Source of the DNA: Microbacterium sp. Leaf151
GTDB taxonomy: Bacteria > Actinomycetota > Actinomycetes > Actinomycetales > Microbacteriaceae
Assembly: GCF_001424225.1 (NCBI RefSeq)
Contig: NZ_LMOR01000003.1
Location: forward strand, 623,006-687,005
Direction of reading: 5' to 3'
DNA: 64,000 nt
Below the pieces are notes generated by a model that was not told where the DNA came from, did not search any database, and saw only the letters and a program-made list of their open reading frames with translations. Positions 1 to 8,798 of this stretch are shown here, in pieces (positions within the stretch are counted from its first letter, which is position 1; every line of letters starts with the position of its first letter). The position numbers were made by a program, and so were the translations under genes.

Positions 1-196
1 CGACGTCGGGGTCGGCCACGAGTTCTTCGTACGAGCCGTGGGCGTTCGCGATGTCGTACTGCGCCGCGAACTCGCGGGCGCTGTCGATGCGGCGGGAACC
101 CACGGCGGCGACGTGCAAGCCCGCCGTGCGAAGGTCGGAGGTGAAGGCGTGGGCGATTCCGCCCGTCGCGAGGATGCCCCAATGCAGTCCGGTCAT
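1..196 (-). CDS. Gfo/Idh/MocA-family oxidoreductase, N-terminal part (runs off the left edge)
   Basis: Only the first 65 codons are present, starting at an ATG at 196 on the minus strand. The protein opens with a Rossmann beta strand and dinucleotide loop (WGILATGGIAHAF, residues 6-18), followed by VAAVGSRRIDSAREFA and a YEELVADPDV strand. This is the usual N-terminus of NAD(P)-dependent Gfo/Idh/MocA dehydrogenases, which oxidise or reduce sugars and inositols. It diverges from the LacI regulator and lies next to a sugar ABC operon, so a sugar substrate is likely, but the catalytic half is outside the window. The start has no ribosome site. The minus strand reads TACGGT, then GGATGCC, then ATG, which fits a leaderless mRNA. 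Confidence 0.8.
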   Translation of the reverse strand, partial: MTGLHWGILATGGIAHAFTSDLRTAGLHVAAVGSRRIDSAREFAAQYDIANAHGSYEELVADPDV

Positions 197-304
197 GGCA
201 TCCACCGTATCGGCGCGCGACGGCACCCCGGGTCACGGGTTCACCCGCACGAACGTGATCGCAGGTCGCCGGGTACACCCCTCTTGCGTCGTCGGTTATC
301 CTCT

Positions 305-318
305 TGTGACCGGTCACG
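305..318. promoter_or_regulatory. LacI-type operator upstream of the regulator gene
   Basis: TGTGACCGGTCACG contains a perfect 12-bp palindrome (GTGACCGGTCAC, 306-317) between the divergent Gfo/Idh and LacI genes. The same half-sites recur before the sugar ABC operon at 1463-1476. A shared dyad before regulator and target operon is the usual sign of autoregulation plus operon control; binding by this LacI protein is inferred. Confidence 0.65.
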
Positions 319-349
319 CAGCAGCGCGCGACCCGCAATGAGGCGGACG

Positions 350-1375
350 ATGAGCGACACCGATATCCCGGAGGCGACAGGGCGCGCCCCGAGCATCCGC
401 GATGTCGCCCGGGTGGCGGGGGTGTCCTACCAGACTGTTTCGCGGGTGATCAACAACAGTTCGCAGCTGCGCCCTGAGACGGCGGCGAAGGTGCGTTCGG
501 CGATCGCCGAGCTGAAGTTCGTGCCGAACCAGGCCGCCCGAGCCCTCGCGACCAGTCGATCGCGCCTCATCGGCGTGATGGGCCCGCGCGTGACGACTCA
601 CGGCGTGGCTTCCATGGTGCAGGCGATCGAGTCCGCCGCACGCGCCGCGGGTTACCGGCTGACCGTCACGAACCTCGCCACGAGCGACCCCGACGATGTG
701 CGCGCCTCGATCGACCACCTCATGCAGCAGTCGATCGAGGGGCTCATCGCGGTGGCGCCGCAGACTCGCGTGATCCCGATCCTCGAGGAGTTGAAGCTCC
801 CGGTGCCGGTGCAGACCGTGGCCTCCACGGGGGTTTCGACCTCGCACAACGATCAGGCTGCGGGGGCGCGTGCCGCCGTGCGTCACCTGATCGAGCTGGG
901 GCACACCCGCATCCTGCACATCGCCGGCCCGCGGGACTGGATCGAGGCCGACCATCGCATGCGGGGCTACCTGGCGGAAATGGATGCCGGCGACCTCCCG
1001 CCGCGGCCGCCGGTGCTGGGCGACTGGACCGCGCAGTTCGGCTACGAGGCCGGACGGGAGCTGCTGCGGACGGAGGACGTCACGGCGGTCTTCGCGGGGA
1101 ACGACCATATGGCGCTGGGGTTCATGCATGCCGTTCGCGCCATAGGTCGGTCGGTCCCCGAAGACATCTCGGTAGTCGGCTTCGACGACGTACCCGAATC
1201 GGCCCATCTCTGGCCGCCGCTGACCACCGTGCGGCAGGACTTCGTGGGGATCGGTACACGCGCCGTCGCCGACCTGCTCACCTCGCTCGGCGAGTTCCAG
1301 GGCGACGTGCCCGCGGCCGAACCCGACCACCTGCGCCTGATCGTGCGGTCGTCCACCGCGCCGCCCTCACGCTGA
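350..1375 (+). CDS. LacI-family transcriptional regulator of the adjacent sugar transport genes
   Basis: A 341-residue DNA-binding repressor. Residues 15-35 form the LacI helix-turn-helix (SIRDVARVAGVSYQTVSRVI), followed by the hinge helix region (PNQAARALATSRS). The rest is a periplasmic-binding-protein-like effector domain ending in typical Peripla_BP_3 motifs (AVFAGNDHMALG, ISVVGFDD, PPLTTVRQD). An ATG at 338 is also possible; the 350 start fits the usual distance from the start to the HTH. It sits upstream of a ChvE/MmsAB-like importer, and the same TGTGA..TCACA dyad precedes both, so it probably represses the importer and itself until a sugar or derivative binds. The effector is not identifiable from sequence. 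Confidence 0.9.
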   Translation: MSDTDIPEATGRAPSIRDVARVAGVSYQTVSRVINNSSQLRPETAAKVRSAIAELKFVPNQAARALATSRSRLIGVMGPRVTTHGVASMVQAIESAARAAGYRLTVTNLATSDPDDVRASIDHLMQQSIEGLIAVAPQTRVIPILEELKLPVPVQTVASTGVSTSHNDQAAGARAAVRHLIELGHTRILHIAGPRDWIEADHRMRGYLAEMDAGDLPPRPPVLGDWTAQFGYEAGRELLRTEDVTAVFAGNDHMALGFMHAVRAIGRSVPEDISVVGFDDVPESAHLWPPLTTVRQDFVGIGTRAVADLLTSLGEFQGDVPAAEPDHLRLIVRSSTAPPSR

Positions 1376-1420
1376 CTTCGTCACGTTTCGGCAACGGCTC
1401 GATGTCATTCGCATCGAGAC

Positions 1421-1451
1421 TTGACAGGTCGACCGCCGGGCGCGGTAGCAT
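1421..1451 (+). promoter_or_regulatory. Promoter of the sugar ABC operon
   Basis: TTGACA at 1421-1426 is a perfect -35 element. TAGCAT at 1446-1451 is a plausible -10 with a 19-bp spacer. The operator dyads begin 11 bp downstream, a classic position for repressor blockage. A long leader of about 200 nt follows before the gene start at 1683. No convincing gene or riboswitch is visible in that leader. Confidence 0.6.
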
Positions 1452-1462
1452 CACACACACAA

Positions 1463-1487
1463 TGTGAACGGTCACATGACCTGGTCA
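1463..1487. promoter_or_regulatory. Tandem operator dyads of the sugar ABC operon
   Basis: TGTGAACGGTCACA (1463-1476) matches the dyad before the LacI gene. Directly adjoining it, TGACCTGGTCA (1477-1487) is a perfect palindrome around a central T. Two abutting sites just downstream of the promoter suggest cooperative binding of the LacI-family regulator. The binding itself is inferred. Confidence 0.6.
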
Positions 1488-1682
1488 CACGGACGACGGG
1501 ACTCGCTGCGGAGCGGATCCGTCGAGACGAAGACGTTTCGAACGACGCGGGTTCTCCCGCGGCACCGACCGGCACTTCGTTTCGCCCCTGAGGCCGTGCG
1601 CGGGGAATGCGGTCCGTCAGCAGTGCCTGCGATGGACTCCAGGGGGAGACATCGCGACTAACACCCAATGGAGGGAACCAGA

Positions 1683-2804
1683 GTGAAGAAGCACAGCATG
1701 CTCAAGGCGGTCGCCGGAGCCGGCGTCCTGGCGCTCGGCATCGGACTCGCGGGTTGCGCGGGCGACCGTACCGGCGGTAACTCAGGTGGCGGCGAGGAAG
1801 AGGCGGGCGGCATCATCGGTGTCGCGATGCCGACGCAGCAGTCGGAGCGCTGGATCGCCGACGGCAACAACGTGAAGGCGCAGCTCGAGGAGCTCGGCTA
1901 CGACGTCGACCTGCAGTACGCCAACGACGACATCCCCACCCAGGTGTCGCAGATCGAGAACATGATCACCACGGGCGCGAAGGCCCTGATCATCGCCTCG
2001 ATCGACGGCACCACGCTGACCGACGTGCTGCAGCAGGCAGCCGACGCCGACATCCCTGTCATCGCGTACGACCGCCTCATCAACGGCACGCCCAACGTCG
2101 ACTACTACACGACGTTCGACAACTACAAGGTCGGCGTGCAGCAGGCCACCTCGCTCCTCACCGGCCTCGGTGTGCTCGATGAATCGGGTGCCGACACGGG
2201 CGCCGCGGGTCCCTTCAACGTCGAGCTGTTCGCCGGTAGCCCCGACGACAACAACGCCACGTTCTTCTGGCAGGGCGCCATCGACACGCTCCAGCCGTAC
2301 CTCGACAAGGGCACGCTCGTCGTCCCCTCGGGTCAGACCGAGTTCGGCCAGGCTGCGATCCTCCGCTGGCTGCCCGAGACGGCCCAGGAGCGCATGGAGA
2401 ACATCCTCACCGTCATCGGCTCCACCAAGCTGCAGGGCGTGCTCTCGCCCTACGACGGCCTGTCGATCGGCATCATCTCGGCCCTCACCTCGGGTGGCTA
2501 CTCGGCCAGCGACCTGCCCGTCGTCACGGGTCAGGACGCCGAGGTCGGCTCGATCAAGTCGATCATCGCCGGTGAGCAGTACTCGACGATCTTCAAGGAC
2601 ACGCGCGAGCTGGCGAAGCGGGCCGTGACCATGGTCGACGACATCCGCAAGGGCGAGACCCCCGAGGTCAACGACGAAGAGACCTACGACAACGGCGAGA
2701 AGGTCGTACCGTCGTACCTGCTCGAGTCGACCATCGTCACGAAGGACAACTACAAGGAGATCCTCGTCGACAGCGGTTACTACACCGAGGCCGACCTGGG
2801 TTGA
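1683..2804 (+). CDS. chvE: ChvE-like multiple-monosaccharide-binding lipoprotein of an ABC importer
   Basis: A 373-residue extracytoplasmic sugar-binding protein. The GTG start at 1683 is chosen because GGAGGG lies 7 nt upstream; the ATG at 1668 lies before that site. The signal peptide ends in the lipobox LAGC with Cys25, so the protein is membrane-anchored. The mature part has ChvE signatures: [57 protein letters not shown] and a PVVTGQDAE ligand-proximal loop. ChvE proteins bind xylose, arabinose, glucose or galactose; the exact sugar cannot be read here. It is the first gene of a three-gene operon and is followed by strong hairpins that may raise its level over the downstream genes. Confidence 0.9.
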   Translation: MKKHSMLKAVAGAGVLALGIGLAGCAGDRTGGNSGGGEEEAGGIIGVAMPTQQSERWIADGNNVKAQLEELGYDVDLQYANDDIPTQVSQIENMITTGAKALIIASIDGTTLTDVLQQAADADIPVIAYDRLINGTPNVDYYTTFDNYKVGVQQATSLLTGLGVLDESGADTGAAGPFNVELFAGSPDDNNATFFWQGAIDTLQPYLDKGTLVVPSGQTEFGQAAILRWLPETAQERMENILTVIGSTKLQGVLSPYDGLSIGIISALTSGGYSASDLPVVTGQDAEVGSIKSIIAGEQYSTIFKDTRELAKRAVTMVDDIRKGETPEVNDEETYDNGEKVVPSYLLESTIVTKDNYKEILVDSGYYTEADLG

Positions 2805-2810
2805 TCCCCC

Positions 2811-2871
2811 GGGAGGGCTCCGGCCCTCCCGACCCGCCTCCGCCGCGGCCCTATCGGGTCGCGGCGGAGGC
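2811..2871 (+). terminator. Two tandem intercistronic hairpins between binding protein and ATPase genes
   Basis: Hairpin 1 pairs GGGAGGGC (2811-2818) with GGCCCTCCC (2822-2830). Hairpin 2 is a perfect 12-bp stem, GCCTCCGCCGCG (2836-2847) with CGCGGCGGAGGC (2860-2871). No T tract follows. In ABC operons such hairpins commonly cause partial termination or protect the 3' end of the binding-protein mRNA, giving more binding protein than ATPase. That role is inferred. Confidence 0.6.
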
Positions 2872-2947
2872 TCCCGCGGGTTCGCGTGACGTGCACCCGC
2901 CCCCATCATCCCGACCGGCGACGAGCCGGTTCTGCAAGGAGGACCTC

Positions 2948-4492
2948 GTGAGCACCATCCTCGAGATGCGCTCGATCACCAAGGAGTTCCCCGGCGTCAT
3001 CGCGCTCGCCGACGTGTCGTTGACCGTCGAGCGCGGAACGGTTCACGCCATCTGTGGCGAGAACGGCGCCGGCAAGTCGACCCTCATGAAGGTGCTCAGC
3101 GGTGTGTACCCCGCGGGCGATTACCGCGGTGAGATCGTCTTCGACGGCAACACCGTCGAGTTCAAGGACATCCGCGACAGCGAAGCGGCCGGCATCGTCA
3201 TCATCCACCAGGAGCTGGCCCTCAGCCCCTACCTGTCGATCGCCGAGAACATCTTCCTCGGCAACGAGATCACCCACCGCGGCCTGATCGACTGGGATGC
3301 CACGAACCGCGAGGCGGCCAAGCTCCTCGCCCGCGTGGGCCTGGGCGACAGCCCCGACGTCCCCGTCAACGAGATCGGGGTCGGCAAGCAGCAGCTCGTC
3401 GAGATCGCCAAGGCGCTGTCGAAGGACGTCAAGCTCCTCATCCTCGACGAGCCGACCGCGGCCCTGAACGACGACGACTCCGAGCACCTGCTCGACCTGA
3501 TCCGTCACCTGCGCGGTCAGAACATCACCTGCATCATCATCAGCCACAAGCTGAACGAGATCCGAGCGATCGCCGACGAGGTCACGATCATCCGCGACGG
3601 GCGCACGATCGAGACGCTCGACGTGGCCACCGGCGGCACGAGCGAAGACCGCATCATCCGCGGCATGGTCGGCCGCGAGCTCGAGAACCGCTACCCCGAC
3701 CGCGACGTCGTCATCGGCGACGAGGTCCTGCGCATCGAGGACTGGAACGTCAGTCACCCCACGGATGCCGCGCGCACCGTCATCCACCAGGCGAACCTCA
3801 ACGTCCGCGCCGGTGAGGTCGTCGGTATCGCCGGTCTCATGGGCGCCGGCCGCACAGAGCTGGCGATGAGCGTGTTCGGCAAGAGCTTCGGCTCGCGCAT
3901 CTCGGGCACCGTCTACATCAACGGCAAGAAGGCCGACACCTCCACGGTGCCCAACGCCATTCGCAGCGGTCTCGCGTACGTCACCGAGGACCGCAAGGGC
4001 GCAGGGCTCAACCTGATCGACACGATCAAGCGCAACATCTCGCTCGCGGGCATGCGCAAGCTCGTCAAGGGCGGCTTCGTCGACGGTGACGAGGAGTATC
4101 TGGTCGCCAACCGCTATCGCAAGTCGATGAACATCAAGGCCCCCAGCGTCGACGTGGTCGTCGGCAAGCTCTCGGGCGGCAACCAGCAGAAGGTCGTGCT
4201 GTCGCAGTGGCTGTTCTCCGACCCGGAGGTGCTGATCCTCGATGAGCCGACCCGCGGCATCGACGTGGGCGCGAAGTACGAGATCTACACGATCATCAAC
4301 GCCCTCGCGGCGCAGGGGAAGGGGGTGTTGGTCATCTCCTCGGAGCTGCCCGAACTCCTCGGCATCTGCGACCGCATCTACACCCTCAGCGAAGGCCACA
4401 TCACCGGCCAGCTGCCCATCGAAGAGGCAACTCCCGAGGCACTCATGGTGCTCATGACGAAGGAAAAGGAAGCCGACCATGTCAGCGCTTGA
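2948..4492 (+). CDS. mmsA: Sugar ABC importer ATP-binding subunit with two nucleotide-binding domains
   Basis: A 514-residue cytoplasmic ATPase of the carbohydrate (CUT2) class. The GTG start at 2948 follows a strong AAGGAGGA site 5 nt upstream. The first domain has Walker A (GENGAGKST), signature-like [13 protein letters not shown] and Walker B ([11 protein letters not shown]). The second has a degenerate P-loop ([10 protein letters not shown], no Lys), a good signature ([13 protein letters not shown]) and [15 protein letters not shown]. An active and a degenerate site together are typical of MmsA/GguA, XylG and RbsA. It powers import of the sugar delivered by the ChvE-like lipoprotein and overlaps the permease gene by 14 nt, implying coupled translation. 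Confidence 0.92.
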   Translation: MSTILEMRSITKEFPGVIALADVSLTVERGTVHAICGENGAGKSTLMKVLSGVYPAGDYRGEIVFDGNTVEFKDIRDSEAAGIVIIHQELALSPYLSIAENIFLGNEITHRGLIDWDATNREAAKLLARVGLGDSPDVPVNEIGVGKQQLVEIAKALSKDVKLLILDEPTAALNDDDSEHLLDLIRHLRGQNITCIIISHKLNEIRAIADEVTIIRDGRTIETLDVATGGTSEDRIIRGMVGRELENRYPDRDVVIGDEVLRIEDWNVSHPTDAARTVIHQANLNVRAGEVVGIAGLMGAGRTELAMSVFGKSFGSRISGTVYINGKKADTSTVPNAIRSGLAYVTEDRKGAGLNLIDTIKRNISLAGMRKLVKGGFVDGDEEYLVANRYRKSMNIKAPSVDVVVGKLSGGNQQKVVLSQWLFSDPEVLILDEPTRGIDVGAKYEIYTIINALAAQGKGVLVISSELPELLGICDRIYTLSEGHITGQLPIEEATPEALMVLMTKEKEADHVSA

Positions 4493-5744
4493 CAACACCG
4501 TGACCCCGAAGGGTCCCGCCACGCCGAAGGGACCCGTCGGCGGCGGCGCCGGCAGCGGTGCCGGTGGCCTCGTGCAGTTCTTCACCTCGCGCCTGCGCGA
4601 GATCGGCATCTTCATCGCCCTCATCGTCATCGTGCTGCTGTTCCAGGCGCTGACCGGCGGACGTCTGCTCACCGCGGGCAACGTGTCGAACATCATCGTC
4701 CAGAACAGCTACATCCTGATCCTCGCGATCGGCATGGTGATGATCATCATCGCCGGCCACATCGACCTCTCGGTCGGTTCCGTCGCCGCCTTCGTCGGTG
4801 CGGTCTCGGGTGTGTTCATCGTCGAGTGGGGCATGCCCTGGTGGCTCGGCATCGTGCTGTCGCTCCTGATCGGTGCGGTGGTCGGCATGTGGCAGGGCTT
4901 CTGGGTGGCCTACATCGGCATCCCGGCCTTCATCGTGACGCTGGCGGGCATGCTCCTGTTCCGCGGCCTCACGCAGATGACGCTGGGCAATACGCAGATC
5001 ACGCCTTTCCCGACCGAGTACCGTCAGCTCGGTGGCGGCTACCTCTTCCCCGACCTGTTCCCGGCCACCTCGTCGCCGGCGGAGTGGATCACCGTCGCCC
5101 TGGGCGTTCTGACCCTGGTGCTCTTCGTGGTGTCGCAGGTGCGCCAGCGGGCGAAGCGTGCGGCGCTGGAGCTGCAGAACGAGCCCCAGGTCGCCTTCCT
5201 CGTGAAGGTCGTCGGCGGCGGCGCACTCATCGTGTACCTCACCTACCTGCTCGGTGTGGCCCCCGGTTCGCGCGGCACGCCGATCGTGCTCGTCGTGCTC
5301 GCGGTGCTGATCATCGGGTACTCGACCGTCATGAGCCGCAGCGTCTTCGGTCGCCACATCTACGCGATCGGTGGAAACCGCACCGCCGCGAAGCTGTCGG
5401 GTATCAACACCCGCCGGGTCGACTTCATGCTGTTCGTGAACATGGGTGTGCTCGCGGCCCTCGCCGGCATCGTGTTCACGGGCCGACTGAACTCCGCCGG
5501 ACCCGGCGCCGGAAACCTCTTCGAACTGGATGCCATCGCGGCATCCTTCATCGGTGGAGCCGCCGTCCAGGGTGGTGTCGGCCGCGTGGTCGGCGCGATC
5601 GCCGGTGGTCTGGTCATGGGTGTGCTGAACAACGGCATGTCGCTCATGGGCATCTCGACCGACGTGCAGCAGTTCATCAAGGGTCTCGTGCTGCTGCTGG
5701 CCGTCGCCTTCGACGTGTGGAACAAGAACCGCACGCGCGGTTGA
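4479..5744 (+). CDS. mmsB: Sugar ABC importer permease
   Basis: A 421-residue inner-membrane permease (BPD_transp_2 family). Multiple hydrophobic segments begin near residue 42 ([15 protein letters not shown]). The conserved [15 protein letters not shown] segment and the [19 protein letters not shown] segment are typical of MmsB/XylH/RbsC permeases. The roughly 60-residue hydrophilic insertion including [18 protein letters not shown] is characteristic of the longer MmsB/GguB subgroup. It overlaps the ATPase gene, starts after an AAGGAAAAGGAAG purine run, and ends the operon just before a strong hairpin. Confidence 0.92.
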   Translation: MSALDNTVTPKGPATPKGPVGGGAGSGAGGLVQFFTSRLREIGIFIALIVIVLLFQALTGGRLLTAGNVSNIIVQNSYILILAIGMVMIIIAGHIDLSVGSVAAFVGAVSGVFIVEWGMPWWLGIVLSLLIGAVVGMWQGFWVAYIGIPAFIVTLAGMLLFRGLTQMTLGNTQITPFPTEYRQLGGGYLFPDLFPATSSPAEWITVALGVLTLVLFVVSQVRQRAKRAALELQNEPQVAFLVKVVGGGALIVYLTYLLGVAPGSRGTPIVLVVLAVLIIGYSTVMSRSVFGRHIYAIGGNRTAAKLSGINTRRVDFMLFVNMGVLAALAGIVFTGRLNSAGPGAGNLFELDAIAASFIGGAAVQGGVGRVVGAIAGGLVMGVLNNGMSLMGISTDVQQFIKGLVLLLAVAFDVWNKNRTRG

Positions 5745-5759
5745 TCCACGCCCTCCTCG

Positions 5760-5790
5760 AACGCCCCGTCGCCTCGTGCGGCGGGGCGTT
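5760..5790 (+). terminator. Terminator-like hairpin after the sugar ABC operon
   Basis: AACGCCCCG (5760-5768) pairs with CGGGGCGTT (5782-5790) around a 13-nt loop, which can extend the stem inward. It lies 15 nt after the mmsB stop codon. There is no strong T run, as is usual in high-GC actinobacteria. Confidence 0.75.
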
Positions 5791-5876
5791 CGTCGTCTCC
5801 GGCTTCGGGATAACCCGAATCGAGCCGGGGGCTGACCGGGAGGTGTCGCAAGGGAGGGAGTCATAGCGTGGATGCC

Positions 5877-7226
5877 ATGACCACGGCATCCGTTCTCCCG
5901 CCCCCGCCGCCGATCCCCGGCGCGTCCTCCGCGCACGACGCCACCGCTCCGACCGCGCCGCCCGCGTCGACCGCCGTCGCCGTCCCGCCGAAGGTGCGTA
6001 TCTCCTCGCCGGGTCGCGTCGCCGGCGCAGCCGCGCACCTCGCCGCCCTCGGCGTCGTGGGCCCCGCGGTCTTCACCGCCCTGTTCGGCCTCTTCGGCTC
6101 GGGATTCGGGCTGCTCCCCGCCCTGCTCATCGGCGTCGTGGTGCTCGTCGTCTTCGTCTACGCGCTCTTCGCGGTGGCCTGGTTCGAGCGTGCCCGCGTC
6201 GACGGCCTCTACGGCCTCGGACTCGCGCCGATCCGCCCGCGCCGCAGCCCGAAGCCCGGTTTCCTCGGGGTGTTGCACACCATCTGGCTGCAGGCCATCG
6301 ACCCGCTGCAGTGGCGCGCCGTGGCATCCTTCGCCATCGCGACTGTTCTGGGTCTCGCCACGATCGCCGCGATCGGCGTCGTGTCGTGGGGGATCGGTCT
6401 CACGGCGAGCCCGATCTTCGGATGGTCCGACACGCGCCTGCTCGGCATCCTGCCGCTCCCCGGGATCGCGGCGCCCCTGACGGGAATCGCGGCGATCATC
6501 GTCGCGCTCGGCGTCATCGTCGGCCTCGCGATCCTGCACGGCGTGATCGTGCGGGCGATCTTCGTCCCCTCCCGCGAGGCGCAGCTGGTCGAGCAGGCCC
6601 GCACCTCCGACACCCGTCGGGCCGGCGCCGTCCGGGCCGCCGAGGTGGAGCGCACGCGCATCGAGCGCGACCTGCACGACGGCGTCCAGCCGCGCCTCGT
6701 GTCGATCGGTATGACGCTGGGCCTCGCTCAGACGAAGATCGACGACGACCCCGAGGCCGCGAAGGCGTTGATCGCCGAGGCGCACGCCTCGACGAAGTCG
6801 GCCATCACCGAACTGCGTCAGCTCGCCCGTGGCATCCACGCCTCGGTGCTCGAAGACAGGGGACTGGATGCCGCGCTGTCTGCCCTGGCGTCCCGCTCAC
6901 ACATCCCGGTGACGCTCGACGTGCGTCTGCCGCGGCGATGCGGTCGCGCGGCGGAGGAGGCCGTCTATTTCGCCATCGCTGAGACGCTCACCAACGCCGC
7001 GAAGCACTCCCGCGCCGCCGCGTGTCGCGTCGACGTGCGGGCGCGTGAGGACGGCTCGCTCTGGGCGCGCATCGAAGACGACGGGCTCGGGGGCGCGCGG
7101 ATCGTCCCCGGCGGCGGCCTGGACGGCATCGTCAACCGCGTCGCCGCCGCGGGCGGCACGGCGCGCATCGACAGCCCGCAGGGCGGCCCGACCACGGTGG
7201 AGGTGAACGTCCCGTGCGCATCCTGA
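5877..7226 (+). CDS. Membrane sensor histidine kinase (HisKA_3 type) of a NarL-type two-component system
   Basis: A 449-residue kinase. A Pro/Ala-rich cytoplasmic start is followed by four hydrophobic stretches (about residues 50-100, 148-180 and 200-230) resembling the actinobacterial 'sensor' domain. The phosphoacceptor box is ERDLHDGVQPRL with His267; the ATPase part has an N box (ETLTNAAKHSRA) and G boxes (IEDDGLGG, GGGLDGI). ATG 5877 is preferred because TAGCGT + GGATGCC places a -10 element 7 nt upstream, giving a leaderless mRNA. A GTG at 5868 with an AGGGAGGGAG site is the alternative. The response regulator gene overlaps its end by 13 nt. The stimulus is unknown. Confidence 0.88.
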   Translation: MTTASVLPPPPPIPGASSAHDATAPTAPPASTAVAVPPKVRISSPGRVAGAAAHLAALGVVGPAVFTALFGLFGSGFGLLPALLIGVVVLVVFVYALFAVAWFERARVDGLYGLGLAPIRPRRSPKPGFLGVLHTIWLQAIDPLQWRAVASFAIATVLGLATIAAIGVVSWGIGLTASPIFGWSDTRLLGILPLPGIAAPLTGIAAIIVALGVIVGLAILHGVIVRAIFVPSREAQLVEQARTSDTRRAGAVRAAEVERTRIERDLHDGVQPRLVSIGMTLGLAQTKIDDDPEAAKALIAEAHASTKSAITELRQLARGIHASVLEDRGLDAALSALASRSHIPVTLDVRLPRRCGRAAEEAVYFAIAETLTNAAKHSRAAACRVDVRAREDGSLWARIEDDGLGGARIVPGGGLDGIVNRVAAAGGTARIDSPQGGPTTVEVNVPCAS

Positions 7227-7879
7227 TCTGCGAGGACTCGGTGCTGCTGCGCGAGGGACTCGTGCGCCTGCTCGCCGACGACGGCCACGAGGTCGTCGCC
7301 GCCCTCCCGGATGCCGCGGGGCTCGAGGCCGCGGTCGCCGAGACGGCGCCGGAGCTGTGCATCCTCGACGTACGGCTCCCGCCGACCTGGACCGACGAGG
7401 GCATCCGCGCGGCGATCGCGCTGAGGTCCCGGCATCCGGGTCTCGCCGTCCTCGTGCTGTCGCAGTACGTCGAGGAACGGTACGCGAGCGATCTCATCGC
7501 CGACGGGCAGGGCGCGTTGGGGTACCTGTTGAAAGACCGGGTGGCCGACGTCGCCGACTTCCTCGCCGCGGTCGCATCCATCGCCGGCGGCGCGACGGTG
7601 CTCGACCCCGAGGTCGTCGCGCAGCTGCTCACGCGGCGACGCCGCGACGAGCGTCTGCAGTGTCTCACCGAGCGCGAGCGGAGCGTTCTCGCGCTGATCG
7701 CCGAGGGCCGCTCGAATCAGGCCATTGCCGGCGCACTCTTCGTGAGCGAGGCCAGCGTCGAGAAGTACATCACCGCCATCTTCACCAAGCTGGGCCTGGA
7801 GCAGGACGAGACCGGCAACCGCCGCGTGATCGCCGCCCTCGTCCACCTCGGCCACGATCACACCGGAGCCACCTCATGA
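7214..7879 (+). CDS. NarL/LuxR-type response regulator
   Basis: A 221-residue regulator. The receiver domain has the acidic pocket ICEDS at the N-terminus, phosphoacceptor Asp52 (CILDVRLPP) and the conserved Lys in YLLKD. The C-terminal LuxR helix-turn-helix reads LTERERSVLALIAEGRSNQAIA then FVSEASVEKYI. It starts at a GTG inside the 3' end of the kinase gene and ends by a 4-nt ATGA overlap with the DUF4097 gene, so all three are translationally linked. The kinase next door is the expected phosphodonor; a likely target is its own operon, by analogy with other kinase/regulator/DUF4097 clusters. Confidence 0.9.
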   Translation: MRILICEDSVLLREGLVRLLADDGHEVVAALPDAAGLEAAVAETAPELCILDVRLPPTWTDEGIRAAIALRSRHPGLAVLVLSQYVEERYASDLIADGQGALGYLLKDRVADVADFLAAVASIAGGATVLDPEVVAQLLTRRRRDERLQCLTERERSVLALIAEGRSNQAIAGALFVSEASVEKYITAIFTKLGLEQDETGNRRVIAALVHLGHDHTGATS

Positions 7880-8721
7880 CCGCGCAGACGCCCCTCCCCA
7901 CCCCCGCCGCCCCCGAGCCGCCCCGTCGTCGCGGTGCCGCCTTCGCCGTGTCGGTGGCCACCATCGTCGTCGGTGCGGTCGTCGCCGTCGGCACCCTCGC
8001 CGGTACCGGAGTGTCAGCCGTGGCGGGCATGGCCGATTGGCGGGGCGAGACGTCGTCGTACGACGTGTCGTCCGAAAGCTCGGCGCTGTCGCTCACCGAC
8101 CTGCAGATCGACCTGGCCGGGGGTGAACTCACGGTCGAGTACGGCGATGTCGAGTCGCCCCAACTCGATGCGGACAGCCGCGGCCGACAGGGGTGGACGT
8201 TCGACCAGGACGGGGATTCCCTGCGCGTCGCTTCGCCCTCCGGCTCGTTCGTCGACGCGGGGCGCGCGGCGCGGGCCACGCTCACCCTGCCCTGGGATCT
8301 CGATGGATCCGGGATCGCCGCCGACATCCGGGTCACCGGCGGTGCGCTGGAACTGACCGGCGGCTTCGGCGACGTGACGGTGGAGGTCGCCGGAGGCGTT
8401 GCCACTCTCGACGGTGCGGCACGCGACATCGACGTGACGGTGACGGGCGGATCGGCCACGGCCGCGATCATCGATGCTGACACAGCCGCCTTCGAGGTGG
8501 CCGGGGGCGAGCTGACGGCGACACTCAGCGGGGTCACCCCGACCCGCACCGACGTCGAGGTGACCGCCGGCTCCGCCGACGTCATGCTGCCCGACGACGA
8601 ATACCGCGTCCGCGTCGATGACGGCGCCGGTTCCGTCGACAACGGTCTGCGCACGAGCCCGTCGGCCACGGCCACGGTCGACGTGACCGCGACGATGGGG
8701 TCGGTGAGGCTTCGCTCCTGA
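7876..8721 (+). CDS. Membrane-anchored DUF4097 beta-repeat protein
   Basis: A 281-residue protein with a Pro-rich cytoplasmic start, one membrane segment at about residues 21-45 (AAFAVSVATIVVGAVVAVG) and a long exported domain. The exported part consists of repeating short beta-helix-like strands (LTDLQIDLAGGELTVEYG, IRVTGGALELTGGFGDVTVEV, IDVTVTGGSATAAI), typical of DUF4097/LiaF-like adhesin folds. Proteins of this family often sit in envelope-stress operons with LiaS/DesK-type kinases, as here. It may act as a sensory or feedback partner of the kinase; no enzymatic residues are visible. Confidence 0.8.
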   Translation: MTAQTPLPTPAAPEPPRRRGAAFAVSVATIVVGAVVAVGTLAGTGVSAVAGMADWRGETSSYDVSSESSALSLTDLQIDLAGGELTVEYGDVESPQLDADSRGRQGWTFDQDGDSLRVASPSGSFVDAGRAARATLTLPWDLDGSGIAADIRVTGGALELTGGFGDVTVEVAGGVATLDGAARDIDVTVTGGSATAAIIDADTAAFEVAGGELTATLSGVTPTRTDVEVTAGSADVMLPDDEYRVRVDDGAGSVDNGLRTSPSATATVDVTATMGSVRLRS

Positions 8722-8729
8722 CGGCGCAC

Positions 8730-8788
8730 GTGAGGGGTCGTCTTCTGTCGCCCGGATTCCGGTTCGGCGACAGGAAGCGACCCCTCAC
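8730..8788. repeat. Long inverted repeat, family A copy 1, between convergent genes
   Basis: GTGAGGGGTCG (8730-8740) pairs with CGACCCCTCAC (8778-8788). An inner block TGTCGCC also pairs with GGCGACA, giving a 59-bp imperfect palindrome between the DUF4097 gene and the convergent surface-protein gene. The same outer and inner arms recur at 33821-33886. It may act as a bidirectional terminator; recurrence with conserved arms suggests a dispersed repeat. Confidence 0.8.
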
Positions 8789-8798
8789 GCGTTCTCCG

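Noticed and set aside
38..349. N-terminal extension of the LacI gene back to position 38
   Set aside because: It crosses the divergent Gfo/Idh gene and the operator and has no LacI-like sequence; the family starts just before the HTH.
1464..1661. 65-codon frame in the leader of the sugar operon
   Set aside because: Its start lies inside the operator, no ribosome site is present and the sequence looks like random GC-rich DNA.
4482..6839. 785-codon antisense frame opposite the sugar permease and kinase genes
   Set aside because: A codon-position shadow: Arg/Gly/Asp/His-rich composition and no domain, while the plus-strand genes are clear.
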